Shown here piece by piece: positions 7,894-15,921 of a stretch of 28,969 nt of DNA. The notes below the pieces were generated by a model. It was not told the DNA's origin, did no database searches, and worked only from the letters and a program-made list of their open reading frames with translations. The stretch covers positions 1 to 28,969 of the forward strand of contig JAICPP010000006.1 of assembly GCA_025929805.1 (NCBI GenBank), written 5' to 3'. Every line of letters starts with the position of its first letter. The stretch's first letter is position 1. A program made the translations under genes and the position numbers. This DNA comes from Gemmatimonadales bacterium. Its GTDB lineage: Bacteria; Gemmatimonadota; Gemmatimonadetes; Gemmatimonadales; GWC2-71-9.

Positions 7894-8319
7894 CTAGGCC
7901 TCGGTCAGCCGGCTGGGCCGGTAGTTCACGAACAGCAGGAGGCCGGTAAGGGTGGCGATCAGGGTGCGAAAGTCGTGGGTTATCAGGTAAGCCATCGTAC
8001 CCAGGAGGGTGGGTGCCTCAACCAGGCCCCAGATGCCAATGGCGCGAGTCAAATTGCTTCGCCACCAATCGTCCTGGGAGGTGCCGGGTGCCGGGCGAGT
8101 AAGCCGGCTAGCCGCATAACCGGCGGCACCAAACAACACGGCGCTCACGAGGAAGAGGCCCACGTATAAAGCCCGACGATCCGGCACGGCTGATATCGGC
8201 ATCGATGCCCTCGAACCGACATACCAGGCAACTGCGTAGAACAGTATTACCCCCAGCATCAGCGAGGCATGGATGATCCGCGCGCTGATTACCGGGGAGA
8301 TCGGTGCCGATGGAGGCAC
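7894..8319 (-). CDS. Small four-helix membrane protein, unknown function
   Basis: 141 residues with four hydrophobic segments, roughly residues 13-34 (IHASLMLGVILFYAVAWYVG), 50-70 (LYVGLFLVSAVLFGAAGYAA), 91-112 and 117-132. No enzymatic motif is seen. The GTG start shares one base with the TAG stop of the OPT transporter gene (TAGTG), and its own TAG is directly followed by the GTG of the BtuF-like gene. Such tight joining argues for cotranslation with the transporter. It could be an accessory subunit, but that is speculation. Confidence 0.75.
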   Translation of the reverse strand: MPPSAPISPVISARIIHASLMLGVILFYAVAWYVGSRASMPISAVPDRRALYVGLFLVSAVLFGAAGYAASRLTRPAPGTSQDDWWRSNLTRAIGIWGLVEAPTLLGTMAYLITHDFRTLIATLTGLLLFVNYRPSRLTEA

Positions 8320-10520
8320 TATCGCCTGGCCACGTTATAGAGCGCCGCGCCCAGGAGCCCGAACATCACCAATGCGATCAAATTGCTGGTGGCAAGACCA
8401 CCCATTGCTTCCTGTAAACCCACCGCGTGGGCCAGGTATTCGGCGGCGGGTACTCCAGCCGCGTCGGCGCGGGAGACCATGGCCGCTGCGATCCCCGCAA
8501 TGACGATCCCGGCTATCGCCCCGCCGGCGATCAGTCCGCTGGAGAACAGCACACCGGGCCCCGACTCGACCTCGGCGATGGAGCGGGCGCCGGTTCGGAG
8601 CCGGCGCTCCACCAGCCAGCGGATTGCGCCACCGATAAACATAGGAGCCGAAGTGGAGATCGGCAGGTAGACTCCCACGGCGATGGGCAGCGATTGAAGC
8701 CCCATGAGCTCGATTGCGATGGTCAGGAACACGCCGATCAGTACCAGGCCCCAGGGAAGCTTTTGGGTCAGGATGCCGTCGGTTACCAGGGCCATGATGG
8801 TTGCCTTGGGCGAATCGAGCTTGGTGACCGGCCTCCCCTCGATCTCTCGAACTCGGCCGCCGATCCCCGGATCCACCAGATAGGCCACCTCCCGGCTCTG
8901 GGGATCCATCAGGTACTTGCCCGGCTGTACGCCCTGGGTGGGGAGGTTGACCCGCACAACCTCCCAGTCCTTCCCGTCGTGCCGCATCCGCTCGCCCAGG
9001 CTGGTGACAGAGCGATCGGCGGCTCCCGGGGGCGCCGCTTGGAGTGCCACCCCGGGGTGGCGTTCCGGCACGACGTTGGTGTACGTCGTGTTGAGGAGCG
9101 CAAGGGTCCATCCGATCGCCAGCGCGGAGGTCATGGCGCCAACCATGATCGAGATCTGCTGGCGCTTGGGTGTGGCCCCCACCAGGAATCCGGTCTTGAG
9201 GTCCTGGCTGGTGGTACCGGCCAGGGCGGCGGAGACCGCGATAACGCCGGCAATCGAGATCGCCGCGACCCGGTAATCCACCCCGGTCCAGCCGATCAAA
9301 AGGAAGATCGACGCCGTGCCGATCAGGGCGGCGATGGTCATCCCGGAGATCGGGTTGGCGCTCACGCCGATGACCCCGGTAATCCGGGAGGAGACCACCA
9401 CGAAGAAAAAGCCGAAGATGATGATCAAGACCGCCCCGAGCAGGTTGACCCCGACTTGGGGGACTAACGTGAGCACGAGGGCGAGCGCGATCGAGCCGAC
9501 AATCGTGACCCAAATCGGCAGGTCGATGTCGGTCCTGAGCCGGCTGCTGAGCTCGCCGGCGCTTCGCTTGAGGTCCTGAAACCCGGACCGGAACGCCCCG
9601 ACGATCGTCGGCAGTGCCCGGAGCAGCGCGATGATCCCCGCCGAAGCCACCGCCCCGGCTCCGATGTAGAAGACGAACTCGGCGCGGATCTCGCTGGGGC
9701 TCATTTCGCGGATGAGCTTCGTCTCCGCAAAGATCGGCTGGGTCAGGCCGGAGCCGAAGAGAGTGATCGCAGGAATCAGGACCAGGTAAGCGAGCGACCC
9801 TCCAGCGAACAAATATCCGGCAATCCGAGGGCCGATGATGTAGCCCACGCCCAGCAATTCGGGCGACACTTCCGCCGAAATCGACGCATTCTTGTAAAAG
9901 TTGGAGACTCTGCCGGGATACTCGTTCCAGAGCTTCAGGCCTGCCATCAGGAACTTGTAGACAAACGCGAGCCCAAAGGCCTGAAACAGGAGCCGCGCCT
10001 GCAGCCCGCCCTTGTCGCCGGCCACCAGCACTTCGGCGCAAGCGGTGCCTTCCGGGTATGTGAGATTACCGTGCTCCTTCACGATGAGGGCGCGGCGCAG
10101 GGGGATCATCATCAGAATGCCGATGAGTCCGCCGATCACCGAGATCACTGCCACCTTGCTCACGGTCAAGTCGTAGCCCATCAACAAAATGGCCGGGAGC
10201 GTGAAGACGACCCCGGCCGCGATGGACTCACCGGCGGAGCCGGTGGTCTGGACGATGTTGTTCTCGAGGATGGTGGACTTGCCCAGCGTCCGGAAGAACG
10301 CCACCGCGAGCACCGCGATCGGAATCGAGGCGGAGACCGTGAGGCCGATCTTCAACGCGAGGTACACACTCGACGCCGCGAAGACGACTCCCAAAATCGC
10401 CCCCAGGATCACCGCTCGCGGCGTTAGCTCGGCGGGCGACTCGGATGGCGCTACATAGGGCTTGAACGCCGGAGCTTCGGGGGCTGGTGGAGGAGCGACA
10501 GGGCGGGTCTGGGTCGCCAT
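8319..10520 (-). CDS. OPT family oligopeptide transporter
   Basis: 733 residues, a polytopic inner-membrane protein of the oligopeptide transporter superfamily, which imports small peptides (some relatives carry metal chelates) with protons. Family segments seen: KIGLTVSASIPIAVLAVAFF near residue 57, ENNIVQTTGSAGESIAAGV, GNLTYPEGTACAEVLVAG, NPISGMTIAALIGTASIFLL and GTTSQDLKTGFLVGATPKRQ. A hydrophilic stretch of roughly 100 residues (about 475-575) separates the last bundle of helices. The Pro-rich N-terminus is cytoplasmic. ATG at 10520 follows CCAAGG at six bases. It is the first gene of the seven-gene minus-strand run containing M42 and M28 peptidases. Confidence 0.92.
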   Translation of the reverse strand: MATQTRPVAPPPAPEAPAFKPYVAPSESPAELTPRAVILGAILGVVFAASSVYLALKIGLTVSASIPIAVLAVAFFRTLGKSTILENNIVQTTGSAGESIAAGVVFTLPAILLMGYDLTVSKVAVISVIGGLIGILMMIPLRRALIVKEHGNLTYPEGTACAEVLVAGDKGGLQARLLFQAFGLAFVYKFLMAGLKLWNEYPGRVSNFYKNASISAEVSPELLGVGYIIGPRIAGYLFAGGSLAYLVLIPAITLFGSGLTQPIFAETKLIREMSPSEIRAEFVFYIGAGAVASAGIIALLRALPTIVGAFRSGFQDLKRSAGELSSRLRTDIDLPIWVTIVGSIALALVLTLVPQVGVNLLGAVLIIIFGFFFVVVSSRITGVIGVSANPISGMTIAALIGTASIFLLIGWTGVDYRVAAISIAGVIAVSAALAGTTSQDLKTGFLVGATPKRQQISIMVGAMTSALAIGWTLALLNTTYTNVVPERHPGVALQAAPPGAADRSVTSLGERMRHDGKDWEVVRVNLPTQGVQPGKYLMDPQSREVAYLVDPGIGGRVREIEGRPVTKLDSPKATIMALVTDGILTQKLPWGLVLIGVFLTIAIELMGLQSLPIAVGVYLPISTSAPMFIGGAIRWLVERRLRTGARSIAEVESGPGVLFSSGLIAGGAIAGIVIAGIAAAMVSRADAAGVPAAEYLAHAVGLQEAMGGLATSNLIALVMFGLLGAALYNVARR

Positions 10521-10946
10521 GTGATGCCTTGGGGTAGTTGAGGAACTGGCAACGCGTTGAGGTCAGCGCCAAACGGTTCAAAGTAGGGAACCTAGCCAGG
10601 AACGTCCAGCCGAACGGGGCTCAAGCCTACGGTCGCTCTTGCGCATTCGGGTACCCGGGGGTAGTATAGCTCGCATCGAGTTTCGGCCGTACGTTCTCAG
10701 CCGGAATTCTGCGGGCAGTACACCTAATAATTACTTCGTCTTCATCGGGGTTCCCGGCCCCGGGGCAGTTTGTTTTGCGCGTAAGCTCCGTGTCTTTGAT
10801 CGCCGCACTCCGGTGCGGGAATGGATGGTGTCCGCTCATCTGTCCTAGCGGCTCACGCCGCCTTTCCACGCCGTATTCCCGCCCGCGCGTTTTCCAAGTT
10901 CACATCGATAGTCTCGCCACACACTTCCAACTCAGGAAAGTTGTCT
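10521..10946. other. Divergent intergenic region (OPT / subtilase)
   Basis: No gene is supported in these 426 bases; the short open frames have no start signals or protein-like composition. It must carry promoters for both flanking genes. On the plus strand TTGCGC (10639-10644) and TAGTAT (10662-10667) are 17 bases apart, a moderate sigma-70 match about 280 bases before the subtilase. The same site reads TATACT on the minus strand and could serve the OPT gene. A perfect 6-bp hairpin, CCGCAC-TCCG-GTGCGG, lies at 10803-10818. Confidence 0.4.
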
Positions 10947-12371
10947 ATGAATCGCCGTCTCATACTTAGCCTCGCCGCGGTCCTCGTTATCGGGGCCTGT
11001 AGCGACCAGCAAGAACCGAACACCGGAAGTCCGAATCCGGGATCGGAGTTCGCCTCCACCTCAGGGAATGTCGGGGTGAACGTGGTCCTCAAAGCTCCGG
11101 CCACGGCCGCAAACCGTGCCGAGCTGGCGAAACACGGAACTCTTCTCGACGAAATTCCGGAGCTCAACGCCATTCGGGTGCGGACTGCCGCGAGTCAGCT
11201 GTCGGCTATTCAGGCCCTTCCTTTCGTCGCTGCCGCCACTCCGGATGCTGAGCGCCATGCCATTCCAGTTGACGCCGTAGAGGCCGCCGATTTTGCCGGT
11301 GGGGTCAATACCTGGGACCAAGATGCGATCAACGTAACCGAATTTGGTACGACGAGTCGCCAGGTTGGATACGATGGAACCGGAGTCTATGTCGGCATCC
11401 TGGATACCGGTCTACTTCCTACTTGGCGCCAGTATTTCCCCGAGCAGCGCATCGCCACTCAGTGGGCCAGGGCCTACGGCGGTGGCGGTAATGACATGGG
11501 GAATGTGTCGGAACAGCCCAATAAGTGGGAGGACGATGTCAACGCTCACGGAACTCACGTGACGAGTACGGTCCTGGGCTTCCAGATGCCCACCCGCATT
11601 GTCAATGGGACGGCACCATTGGCGACCATCATCCCGGTCAAAGTGCTCAATCAGAGCGGCTCCGGTTGGTCGTCAGCAATTGCCCGTGGCATTGTTCATA
11701 TCACCGAGTTGAAGAAGACCGTGCTTGCCGGCAAGCCGGTAGTCATCAACATGAGCCTCGGCGGATCGGAGCTCGATGCGTTGGAGAAGGCTGCTATAGA
11801 CGAGGCGGTAGCAGCGGGCGTCATCATTGTTGCCTCTGCGGGGAATAATGGTACCCGAGGCATGGGATTCCCAGGTGCCTATTCCCCGGTGATTTCGGTA
11901 GCGGCCTCGGGCTGGATCGGTGAGTGGACGCAGTGTGCAGGGCCGAACACTGGCAGCGCTTGGTGGCGGCTGTGCGATGTGCTGGAAAGGAATCTCGCGG
12001 CTAACTCTTACATCGCCGACTTCTCCAGCCGCGCAAAGGCCGGTCAGGACCTGGACGTGGCCGCGCCAGGCTCATGGGTAGTCGGTCCTTATCAGCTCAA
12101 TCAAAGCAATTTCGTAAGCTTCTTCTTCTTGGGCGGCACCTCGATGGCTAGCCCCCATGTCGCGGGCATAGTCGCTCTCATGGCGCAGAAGCTTCCCAGT
12201 CTCACCGCGGCCAAGGCGGAGTACATCCTAGAGAAGTCCGCCATAGCCCTTGCTCCTGGCAGCCGCAATATCGTCGATCCGAACGTCGGCCCGGTGACGG
12301 TCAGCTGGGGAGCCGACGCTACCGGCGCCGGTCTCGCCACGGCAGATGCTGCCTTGGCTGCTACGCGCTAG
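10947..12371 (+). CDS. Subtilisin-like serine protease (S8), lipoprotein
   Basis: 474 residues. Lipoprotein signal: basic MNRRL, hydrophobic core, lipobox VIGAC with C18 as the lipidation site, so it should be anchored on the outside of a membrane. A propeptide-like region (about 40-110) is followed by the catalytic domain: D153 in GILDTGLLP, H201 in NAHGTHVTST, oxyanion N300 in SAGNNGT, nucleophile S399 in GGTSMASPHVAG. A Trp/Cys-containing insert near 322-345 may form a disulfide. ATG at 10947 follows AGGAAAG at normal spacing. The open frame extends to 10821 but only this start gives a signal peptide. Monocistronic, with a hairpin after the stop. Nutritional or processing role; substrate unknown. 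Confidence 0.92.
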   Translation: MNRRLILSLAAVLVIGACSDQQEPNTGSPNPGSEFASTSGNVGVNVVLKAPATAANRAELAKHGTLLDEIPELNAIRVRTAASQLSAIQALPFVAAATPDAERHAIPVDAVEAADFAGGVNTWDQDAINVTEFGTTSRQVGYDGTGVYVGILDTGLLPTWRQYFPEQRIATQWARAYGGGGNDMGNVSEQPNKWEDDVNAHGTHVTSTVLGFQMPTRIVNGTAPLATIIPVKVLNQSGSGWSSAIARGIVHITELKKTVLAGKPVVINMSLGGSELDALEKAAIDEAVAAGVIIVASAGNNGTRGMGFPGAYSPVISVAASGWIGEWTQCAGPNTGSAWWRLCDVLERNLAANSYIADFSSRAKAGQDLDVAAPGSWVVGPYQLNQSNFVSFFFLGGTSMASPHVAGIVALMAQKLPSLTAAKAEYILEKSAIALAPGSRNIVDPNVGPVTVSWGADATGAGLATADAALAATR

Positions 12372-12395
12372 CACGAGCCACCACTTCGATTCACT

Positions 12396-12423
12396 AGAAA
12401 GCCCGCCGAACGGCGGGCTTTCT
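12396..12423 (+). terminator. Hairpin after the subtilase gene
   Basis: Perfect 12-bp stem, AGAAAGCCCGCC and its complement, with a GAAC loop, 25 bases after the stop codon. The tail (GTTTCC) is only weakly T-rich on the plus strand. It also lies beyond the 3' end of the convergent dacB gene, so it may serve both. Confidence 0.75.
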
Positions 12424-12533
12424 GTTTCCGTGGGATGAGTCCGGCTGTATCGATGCATCTACGCGGAGATCGCCAACTGCTCTGGACCATCTTCACCAGG
12501 TTTACCTGGTTACGGAGCCCCTGCTAACAGGAT

Positions 12534-14072
12534 CTACCTCCGCTGGTCCGTTTCAGCCGCACCCGGCCACCACTCCGGTGCGACGGTCTGTTCGCCACCC
12601 AGCTGGGGAGGCTCAACCGAGGTCGTATCCGCTGGAATCACGACCCCGTCGGCTCCAAGCAGCCTGAACAGCTCCCACTGTGCCTGCCTGGCGGCGTTGG
12701 GCCGCGCACCGTTGTACAACAAGGACAGCAGCAACGTCCCCTCCGGCCGGCCGAGATAGCCTACAATCGTGGAAACCTGACCCAAAGTCCCGGTCTTGGC
12801 CCGCACCACCCCGGAGGCAGGAAAACCGCTGTTCAGGCGGCGCAGTGTACCGGTCCCGTTGGACGGGAGAAGCTGCGGAAAGTTCTTGCCCGCGGACGTA
12901 GCCGGGAATTTGGCCAGGTAGGATACGAAGGTTGATGCGGTGACCCGGTCATCGTAGGAAAGGCCACTCCCGTCGACCAGGTAGACCCCCTGGCTCTGCC
13001 CGGTTACGGCCTGCACGTGAGTCATCAGATGAGAAGGGCCCTGTTCCCGTCCGCCTGCCCACTGCAGGAGCAGCTCGGCGCCGGCATTGAGACTCCGCCG
13101 GTTGATCTCGCTGGCGAGCGAGTCCAGCGGCGGTGATGCGACCTCAGCCAGAACCTGGGGCCTGCCGTCGAGCGGCACTTTCATCTTGCCGGCTTTGTTC
13201 CACTTGATCCCGGCTCGCTTCAGCGCCGTCCCCCAGACAGCACCCAGCACCGCCTTGGGATCGCTGGCGGCCGTAGTCAGGCGGCGGGGAGCTGCCCGCA
13301 CACCGATCGTACCAGTGACCACCCACCCACCGCGTCTGGCCACCAGGCGGAGCCTGGACCGGCGCCCACTCCGCGTCTTTGCAGTGACAGTGACCAGCGA
13401 ACTGATGCCCGCTGGTGCAGTCTCGATCAGCCTCGCCCTCTGGCCAACGCGCTTGCCGGGCCGGATGGTGAGCCACACGACATTTTCGTGCACCGTCAGT
13501 GGCCCCACCAGTGGAGCAAACAGGCGACCCCGGTGCCGGCGAGACCATACCGACGGATACTCGGCGATCGCCGGCCCATCGGCGCTCTGCACCCGGAGCG
13601 GCCCGCTTAGCCGGCGTACGCCTGCGTCGGCGAGCTGCGTTGCCAGATCGTAGAGAGTGGGGCCTGAGCCTTGGGCTCGCTCGAGGGAAGGATCGCCGTT
13701 GAGCTCCAGCGCCCATTCACCCAACCACTCGCCGGTTTCGGGGTCGATGATTCCAGTCCCCACCAGCCGGGTGGCTCGACGGGCGGTGCCGCCCAGAACG
13801 CTTCGAGCATAGCCGGTGGTAAACAGCTTCACGGCAGAAGCCGGCATTAGTGCCGTATCCGCATTGAAGCTCCACAGCATCTGGCCCGACTGATCAGCGA
13901 TAGCTATGCCCCATTCCCCCGGCGCGGCCTGAGAGGCGTCGGCATACCAGGCGTTCATCCGGGAACCCAGCCAGCGGGGATCCGCCTGGGCGTGCACGGG
14001 AGATGGTCTGCCGTACAACCCGGCGGCGACCACAAATGCTGAGCCCAGATGGCGTAAACTGGCTACCGGCAA
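12534..14072 (-). CDS. dacB: D-alanyl-D-alanine carboxypeptidase/endopeptidase, PBP4 type (S13)
   Basis: 512 residues. Periplasmic penicillin-binding protein that trims or cleaves peptidoglycan cross-links. A signal peptide ends around VHAQA (residue 30). The three active-site motifs are present: SxxK as S79-A-V-K82, SxN as S327-L-N329 (RRSLNAGAELL), KTG at 426-428 (RAKTGTLGQVS). A long insertion domain between motifs one and two (about 110-300) is typical of S13. DGSGLSYDD corresponds to the conserved DGSGLS segment. The start is TTG at 14072, with AAGG about nine bases upstream; no ATG gives a better signal peptide. Transcribed alone, convergent with the subtilase. Confidence 0.92.
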   Translation of the reverse strand: MPVASLRHLGSAFVVAAGLYGRPSPVHAQADPRWLGSRMNAWYADASQAAPGEWGIAIADQSGQMLWSFNADTALMPASAVKLFTTGYARSVLGGTARRATRLVGTGIIDPETGEWLGEWALELNGDPSLERAQGSGPTLYDLATQLADAGVRRLSGPLRVQSADGPAIAEYPSVWSRRHRGRLFAPLVGPLTVHENVVWLTIRPGKRVGQRARLIETAPAGISSLVTVTAKTRSGRRSRLRLVARRGGWVVTGTIGVRAAPRRLTTAASDPKAVLGAVWGTALKRAGIKWNKAGKMKVPLDGRPQVLAEVASPPLDSLASEINRRSLNAGAELLLQWAGGREQGPSHLMTHVQAVTGQSQGVYLVDGSGLSYDDRVTASTFVSYLAKFPATSAGKNFPQLLPSNGTGTLRRLNSGFPASGVVRAKTGTLGQVSTIVGYLGRPEGTLLLSLLYNGARPNAARQAQWELFRLLGADGVVIPADTTSVEPPQLGGEQTVAPEWWPGAAETDQRR

Positions 14073-14511
14073 GCTCGTTACCTTGTTGGGACGAAACGGT
14101 CAGCTGGGTGGAAACGACTCGGCGAGGGTCACCAATTTACCCTGCTCCAGTGGTCCTGAGTCAAGTCCCCATGAGCCAAGTTGCTCTACTGTAACATCGT
14201 AGCGCAGTTACGGTTCCACCTCAGGGCTAAGCAATTCTTACGCCCAGAGTTGGGGGGCGTATAACAAAGACTTGGAGCTCAGGTCGTCGTAGGACTACTA
14301 CAGTTTATGGCCTGCAGGGCGTGACCTCGCTCACAGAACACGGTTTAGGGCCCGGGTATGATAGCGGGCGCGACGCTCGAAAGGCTGGCCAAGTTCGGAA
14401 ATCGAAGGCGACAATCAGTCGCCGGGTCCCGATTTCCTATGGCTGCGACTTGATGGGCAGAGTGCAACGGGACCCAGGATGACTTCACGATAGGCGATCT
14501 GAGGAGGTCGA
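14073..14511. other. Divergent intergenic region upstream of the repeat lipoprotein
   Basis: No gene is supported here. A compound hairpin is seen at 14397-14437: outer arms GGAAATCG/CGATTTCC and inner arms GGCGAC/GTCGCC with a 5-base loop. It lies about 75 bases before the lipoprotein start and could be part of its 5' untranslated region. TATGAT at 14357-14362 is a good -10 match but has no clear -35. GAGGAGG at 14502-14508 is a strong ribosome-binding site for the gene at 14512. Confidence 0.4.
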
Positions 14512-15057
14512 ATGCGAGTTCATTCTTCAACACGCTACGCGGCGCTGGCAGCACTGGTTGCCGCCCTGGCGTGCGCAGGTAACACGGCACGGACCGACGA
14601 TGCTGACGAGTCGGCCGCTGCGCGGGATACCACTACCCAGGCGGACACTCTGACCGGCGAGACCGAGAATCCGGCAGGTTATCGTGGTATGGAGCGCGAC
14701 ACCACTCAGGTTCCCCCTGAGCAGACGCCGACTGACACGTTCCTTCAGAACCAGGGAACCGGCCAGCCGCAGGATACCGCAGGCTACGGTGGTCTGGAGC
14801 AAGTGGACACCACAGGCCAGGCCGGCCAGGCTGGTCAGACTGATACCACCGGTTTCGGGGGCGACACCACTGGCGCCGTTCCGGGTCAGGACACATCAGG
14901 CATGACCGGCGCGGATACGACCACCGGCACGACGGGGGTCGACACCACCGGGACCACTGGCGCCGACACGAGTGGTCACGACCAGAGCACCGGTCATACT
15001 GGCGACACCACCGGGTACGGGGATTCCCAGCAGGGGCAGGACACGACCAGTCAGTAA
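14512..15057 (+). CDS. Thr/Asp/Gly-rich repeat lipoprotein, unknown function
   Basis: 181 residues. The N-terminus (MRVHSSTRYAALAALVAALA) with C21 after ALA looks like a lipoprotein signal. The mature part is low-complexity, built of Asp-Thr-Thr/Ser-Gly units (DTTG, ADTT, DTSG) that become denser towards the C-terminus. Three short related segments, AGYRGMERDTT, AGYGGLEQVDTT and TGFGGDTTG, suggest an older repeat. It contains no catalytic motif and is probably disordered and acidic at the cell surface. Strong ribosome-binding site GAGGAGG and a textbook terminator after the stop show it is expressed as a single-gene transcript. Function cannot be predicted. Confidence 0.8.
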   Translation: MRVHSSTRYAALAALVAALACAGNTARTDDADESAAARDTTTQADTLTGETENPAGYRGMERDTTQVPPEQTPTDTFLQNQGTGQPQDTAGYGGLEQVDTTGQAGQAGQTDTTGFGGDTTGAVPGQDTSGMTGADTTTGTTGVDTTGTTGADTSGHDQSTGHTGDTTGYGDSQQGQDTTSQ

Positions 15058-15087
15058 GCTCTCTTGAAGTCCCGGCTTAGGGGTCCC

Positions 15088-15120
15088 GTTCGGGGGCGCA
15101 CCAGCGCCCCCGAACTTTTT
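15088..15120 (+). terminator. Intrinsic terminator of the repeat lipoprotein gene
   Basis: Perfect 12-bp GC-rich stem (15088-15099 with 15104-15115, GTTCGGGGGCGC and its complement), ACCA loop, followed by five T residues at 15116-15120, about 30 bases after the stop codon. Confidence 0.93.
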
Positions 15121-15123
15121 CCT

Positions 15124-15508
15124 GGTGAACGGAGTCACGACCTGCTTGGTCGTGTCTCACCGCATGTGGTGGTCCTCACGGGTACGGTGAACCCGGAAAC
15201 TATGAACGGTTGCTCCCGTAGCAGCAGCCGGTGTCCAGACCACCGGTAACATCGCAACCGGCGCCGAGGCGGTATCGCTCATGAGCCGTGAGGGACAAGC
15301 CGTGCACTGTGGTCACCGGAGATAAACCCGAGGACGCCGAATGGGATGGCAAGCTCGCCGGCGACCATGAATCCTTGTGGTACCGGAACCATGACCCTGC
15401 CGCGGGCACAGCTAAAGAAAGAGGCAGCCCGGTAGTCAGACGGGTCGACGGCTAAGCAGGCAGGAGCGGAGGGGCTGGAAGCTATGAAGCTTCGGCCCCT
15501 CGTTTTTT
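15124..15508 (+). ncRNA. Candidate structured noncoding RNA ending in its own terminator
   Basis: This 385-base stretch lies between two plus-strand terminators and has no protein-like frame on either strand. Many helices can form: 15136-15142/15148-15154 (CACGACC, 5-base loop) inside 15124-15128/15157-15161; 15168-15174/15238-15244 (GGTGGTC) enclosing two hairpins, 15179-15183/15191-15195 and 15208-15214/15223-15229; 15311-15319/15358-15366 with one mismatch; 15428-15431/15441-15444. A T-tailed hairpin at its end implies plus-strand transcription. Class unknown. The size, the many helices and a GTGA at the 5' edge suggested a stand-alone HEARO (OMEGA-type) RNA, but I cannot confirm this from memory. 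It could also be a long untranslated region or a degraded element. Confidence 0.35.
15469..15508 (+). terminator. Intrinsic terminator at the end of the gene-free region
   Basis: Arms GAGGGGC (15469-15475) and GCCCCTC (15495-15501), then a slightly offset inner helix GAAGCT/AGCTTC (15478-15483/15488-15493) with an ATGA loop, followed by six T residues at 15503-15508. The T-run fits the plus strand. No annotated gene ends here on that strand, which is the main reason to suspect a noncoding transcript. Confidence 0.85.
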
Positions 15509-15510
15509 CC

Positions 15511-15864
15511 CTACAGGTGAACCGCGTCGAAGCGTGCGATCACGTCGCCGGTCCCATCCAGGAGATAGATCAAGCTTTTGTCCGGCGATGCTCCAGCGGC
15601 TCACGCGTCCGAGGGCCACAAGGAAGGCCTTTTCAGTGTCCATGCCCTCCAGGCAGGCCTTTAGTGTTGCGGCCGTCGGCCCGAGGCGGCAGCCGGTTGC
15701 CGTCCAGCTTATACGTACCCGTCAATCGATTCGATTGCAGCCACCGAAGCTTCCCAGGCGCTGAGTCATGGAATTGAAGATGAGGTGAGGCTCGTGCTGC
15801 TGGTACCGAGGAGCAATCCGACGATAACGATCCCGGTTCGAGACAACTCTGTGGCGCGATTCAC
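15511..15864 (-). pseudogene. META/HslJ-type secreted protein, frameshifted
   Basis: No single frame stays open, but fragments in successive frames line up with a META domain (HslJ family, small exported or lipoprotein-like proteins). GTG at 15864, preceded by GGAAGGAG, begins a signal-like segment (LSRTGIVIVGLLLG). Then in order: GSFGGCNR, next frame TGTYKLDGNRLPP, next frame ATLKACLEGMDTEKAFLVAL and RVSRWSIAGQKLDL, and last frame LLDGTGDVIARFDAVHL with a TAG at 15513. The G-C-N-R, G-x-Y, T-L-K-A-C, E-x-A-F-L-x-A-L and A-R-F pattern is that of META. At least three frameshifts are needed. If intact it would be about 117 residues. Sequencing error cannot be excluded, but three or more errors in 354 bases are unlikely. 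Confidence 0.75.
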
Positions 15865-15921
15865 GATCTTCTCCTTCCATGGATCGCCGGACGCTCACTC
15901 AAATCGTGAGCCTAGACTATC

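Noticed and set aside
8427..9467. 346-codon plus-strand open frame
   Set aside because: Antisense to the OPT gene; composition (Asp/Gly/His/Arg) is that of a reversed membrane-protein gene.
8335..10041. 568-codon open frame on the minus strand
   Set aside because: It lies wholly inside the OPT gene in another frame, is Arg/Gly/Pro/Asp-rich without hydrophobic periodicity, and is typical of a GC-rich shadow frame.
15270..15320. GAGCCGTG start resembling group II intron domain V
   Set aside because: The required GAAA-type loop and the complementary 3' arm are missing, and no reverse transcriptase is present.
15836..15850. GGTTCGAGAC-like tRNA T-loop sequence
   Set aside because: No acceptor, anticodon or D arm can be folded around it; it lies within the META pseudogene.
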